Assembly (NCBI RefSeq): GCF_026241155.1
Contig: NZ_JAPFGP010000010.1
Coordinates: 1 to 64,000, forward strand
DNA length: 64,000 bases
Reading direction: 5' to 3'
Source of the DNA: Paucibacter sp. PLA-PC-4
GTDB lineage: Bacteria > Pseudomonadota > Gammaproteobacteria > Burkholderiales > Burkholderiaceae_C
The notes beneath the pieces are model-generated. The model was not told the origin of the DNA and did no database searches. It worked only from the letters and a program-made list of their open reading frames with translations. Numbering within the stretch: position 1 is the first letter of the stretch; each line of letters starts with the position of its first letter. Shown piece by piece: positions 62,788 through 64,000 of this stretch. The position numbers and the translations under genes were made by a program.

Positions 62788-64000
62788 TCAGAAATGAATG
62801 CCCTTCATCATCTGCTGCAGCGCGATCGCCTCGGCCGAGAGCTGAGGCTTGCCGCCCTTCTCGCCCTTGGCCGCATCGCTGTCCGGGAACATGCGGAAGC
62901 TGGTGTTCATCGCGATCTGCGCCACCCGCGGCGCCAGCGCATGCATCAGCTGGCCGGTGATGCCCAGCCGAGTCGCGATGCGCACTGGCTTGGCGATGCA
63001 GGCCTGGGCGATCATGTCGGCGGCCTCCTCTGGCGCCAGGGTCGGCACATTGTTGTAGATCTTGGTCGGCGCAATCATCGGCGTGCGCACCAGCGGCATA
63101 TTGATGGTCGTAAAGGTGATGCCCTGGTCGGCGAACTCACTGGAGGCGCAGCGGGTCCAAGCATCGAGCGCGGCCTTGCTGGCCACATAGGCCGAGAAGC
63201 GCGGTGCATTGGTCAGCACGCCAATGCTGGAGATATTGACCACATGCCCCTTCTTCTTGGCCACCATGCCCGGAAGCAGGCCCATAGTCACGCGCAGGCA
63301 GCCGAAGTAGTTCAGCTGCATCGTGCGCTCGTAGTCGTGGAAGCGCTCGTAGCTGCCCTCGATGGCGCGGCGGATCGAGCGGCCGGCGTTGTTGATCAGA
63401 AAGTCGACACCGCCAAAATTCGTGGCAATCCAGGCCATCAGCTCGGCGCAGCTCTGCTCGTTGGCGATATCGGCCGAGAAGCTATGTACCTGGGCCTTGG
63501 GGCCGGCGAAGCTGCGGATCTCCTGCTCGGCCTCGGCCAACTTGGCCGCGTCACGCGCGCAGATCAGCGTGATCGCCCCCGCCTCGGCGAACTTCATCGC
63601 CGCGGCAAGGCCGATGCCCGAAGAGCCGCCGGTCACCAACACCACCTTGCCGGCGGTCGCCCCTTTTAGGCTGCGGTCAATGAAGAGGTCGGGGTCGAGA
63701 TGACGCTCCCAGTAGTCCCACAGCCGCCAGGCATAGTCCTTCAGGTTCGGGCAGGCAATACCTGACCCCTTCAGCGCGGCGGCGGTCTCGCGGCAGTCGA
63801 AGCGGGTCGGGTAATTGATGAAAGTCAACATATCCTCGGGCAGGCCCAGATCCTTCATCACCGCATTGCGGATGCGCCGCACCGGTGCCAGCGCCATCAA
63901 GCCCTTCTTGACGCTCTTGGGGATGAAGCCCAGGAGCGCGGCGTTGACGAACAAATTCATCTTCGGCGCATGGGCAGCCTTGGAGAAGATGTCCAACACA
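62788..64000 (-). CDS. Large SDR-family reductase, 5' end outside the window
   Basis: At least 403 residues are encoded up to the window edge with no convincing start inside. The C-terminal domain is a classical SDR: VLVTGGSSGIGLAAA (cofactor loop), INNAGRS and catalytic SSIGVLTNAPRFSAYVASK (Ser-Tyr-Lys). The 110 residues before it (INYPTRFDCRETAAAL..., YAWRLWDYWERHLDPD) are the linker found in two-domain acyl-reductase-like SDRs whose N-terminal half is an extended SDR or male-sterility domain. A fatty acyl or wax-related reductase is possible but not shown. Confidence 0.85.
   Translation of the reverse strand, partial: VLDIFSKAAHAPKMNLFVNAALLGFIPKSVKKGLMALAPVRRIRNAVMKDLGLPEDMLTFINYPTRFDCRETAAALKGSGIACPNLKDYAWRLWDYWERHLDPDLFIDRSLKGATAGKVVLVTGGSSGIGLAAAMKFAEAGAITLICARDAAKLAEAEQEIRSFAGPKAQVHSFSADIANEQSCAELMAWIATNFGGVDFLINNAGRSIRRAIEGSYERFHDYERTMQLNYFGCLRVTMGLLPGMVAKKKGHVVNISSIGVLTNAPRFSAYVASKAALDAWTRCASSEFADQGITFTTINMPLVRTPMIAPTKIYNNVPTLAPEEAADMIAQACIAKPVRIATRLGITGQLMHALAPRVAQIAMNTSFRMFPDSDAAKGEKGGKPQLSAEAIALQQMMKGIHF

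Overview
The window is a GC-rich (roughly 65 percent) chromosomal segment of a betaproteobacterium of the order Burkholderiales, most likely from the Roseateles/Rubrivivax/Leptothrix side of the group. This placement is an inference from gene order: secA beside dciA, petABC beside sspA-sspB, hisIE-HIT-tatABC-trypsin protease-Nif3, and argB followed by a pyrimidine 5'-nucleotidase and slmA. Two PEP-CTERM exosortase substrates fit the same group. No rRNA, prophage, insertion sequence or CRISPR array was seen. One tRNA gene (Thr, anticodon UGU) is present.

Layout. 1-1.6 kb: two PEP-CTERM surface proteins and several hairpins. 1.6-9.3 kb: housekeeping block with secA, dciA, tRNA-Thr, sspB-sspA and the cytochrome bc1 operon. 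9.4-15.4 kb: mscL, a DUF1631 protein, pdxA and a DUF885 metallopeptidase. 15.4-26.8 kb: Nif3, periplasmic trypsin-like protease, tatABC, a HIT protein, hisIE, a MutT-like hydrolase, an AAA ATPase, slmA, an orphan response regulator, argB, a cation efflux protein, dtd and a VOC protein. 26.8-28.5 kb: a TctC-type binding protein and a catalytically dead-looking rhodanese.

28.5-38.2 kb is a catabolic uptake module. It holds a complete branched-chain-amino-acid-type ABC transporter, two different AMP-forming acyl-CoA ligases and a divergent Crp/Fnr regulator with a symmetric candidate operator. The layout suggests import and CoA activation of a carboxylic acid, whose identity cannot be read from sequence. 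38.2-47.6 kb is a coherent D-amino-acid or D-peptide utilisation operon: peptide-type ABC importer, PLP D-amino-acid deaminase, RpiR regulator and N-acyl-D-amino-acid deacylase. A divergent RidA and two matching palindromes lie in the control region.

47.7-53.2 kb is a decay zone: a fragment of an HTH regulator, a collapsed imuA-imuB-dnaE2 SOS mutagenesis cassette that still carries a perfect LexA box, and a frameshifted acetyltransferase. 53.2-64 kb carries stress and accessory genes: a PHB-depolymerase-like esterase with a CopG regulator, PRC-barrel and PNPOx-like proteins, a LysR/oxidoreductase pair, nudC, a toxin-antitoxin locus with a frameshifted toxin, a multi-zinc-ribbon membrane protein, two unknown secreted proteins and the 3' part of a large SDR reductase running off the window.
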